From assembly GCA_003223245.1 (NCBI GenBank), contig QHYI01000146.1, positions 1-32,506 on the forward strand: a DNA stretch of 32,506 nt, in the 5' to 3' direction. This stretch comes from Acidobacteriota bacterium. GTDB lineage: Bacteria; Acidobacteriota; Terriglobia; Acidiferrales; UBA7541. The position numbers and the translations under genes are program-made. Below, piece after piece: positions 32,470 to 32,506 of this stretch. Every line of letters begins with the position of its first letter. Within the stretch, counting starts at the first letter, position 1. The notes beneath the pieces are model-generated. The model had not been told where the DNA came from. It did not search any database and saw only the letters and a list, made by a program, of their open reading frames with translations.

Positions 32470-32506
32470 TGGCTAGCTACGCTAGATTCGCGACACGGTC
32501 GATGAA

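Overview
The window looks like a chromosomal segment of a soil-type Acidobacteriota (Solibacter/Bryobacter-like). This is inferred from gene content: two giant Oar-like TonB-dependent receptors (carboxypeptidase-regulatory domain, plug, barrel, terminal Phe), a CRTAC1/UnbV protein, many exported metabolic enzymes, c-type cytochromes, and abundant VapBC-type modules among decayed genes. No rRNA, tRNA, CRISPR array, intact transposase or phage gene was seen.

Layout. 0.4-5.0 kb: an outer-membrane receptor translationally linked to an exported amidohydrolase. 5.1-6.3 kb: an unrecognised membrane protein on the minus strand. 6.4-9.6 kb: a small-gene region with a PIN/Phd toxin-antitoxin module, a DUF3892 gene, fragments of a cold-shock gene, a frameshifted Xre-type regulator and the head of a DUF1697 gene, then a GNAT acetyltransferase. 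9.6-11.9 kb: a two-gene minus-strand unit of an exported enolase-superfamily enzyme and an exported RraA-like protein. 12.3-14.7 kb: a frameshifted antitoxin relic, a CPBP membrane protease, a 5'-truncated alpha/beta hydrolase and sodC. 14.9-17.3 kb: a diheme cytochrome c and a monoheme cytochrome-porin with Cyc2-like architecture, preceded by a good promoter. 17.9-20.3 kb: two, perhaps three, genes overlapping by 4 bases that encode exported coiled-coil/SH3-like proteins. 20.3-21.5 kb: an aldo/keto reductase and a cupin relic. 21.9-24.7 kb: a Tat-exported protein whose frame is cut by one TGA followed by a perfect hairpin, then a di-heme oxidoreductase. 25.5-28.8 kb: the second Oar-like receptor. 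28.9-31.9 kb: a PLP-decarboxylase relic and three PIN-toxin modules, two of them divergent around a palindromic operator. 31.9 kb to the end: the 3' part of a CRTAC1/UnbV gene.

How the genes fit together. The receptor/amidohydrolase pair and the enolase-superfamily/RraA pair look like periplasmic catabolism of an imported or extracellular organic acid, amide or lactone; substrates cannot be read from sequence. The cytochrome-porin plus diheme cytochrome form a plausible outer-membrane-to-periplasm electron conduit, the most interesting functional unit here. TA modules lie at the broken ends of other genes, so much of the window is a turnover zone in which small modules persist while neighbours decay.
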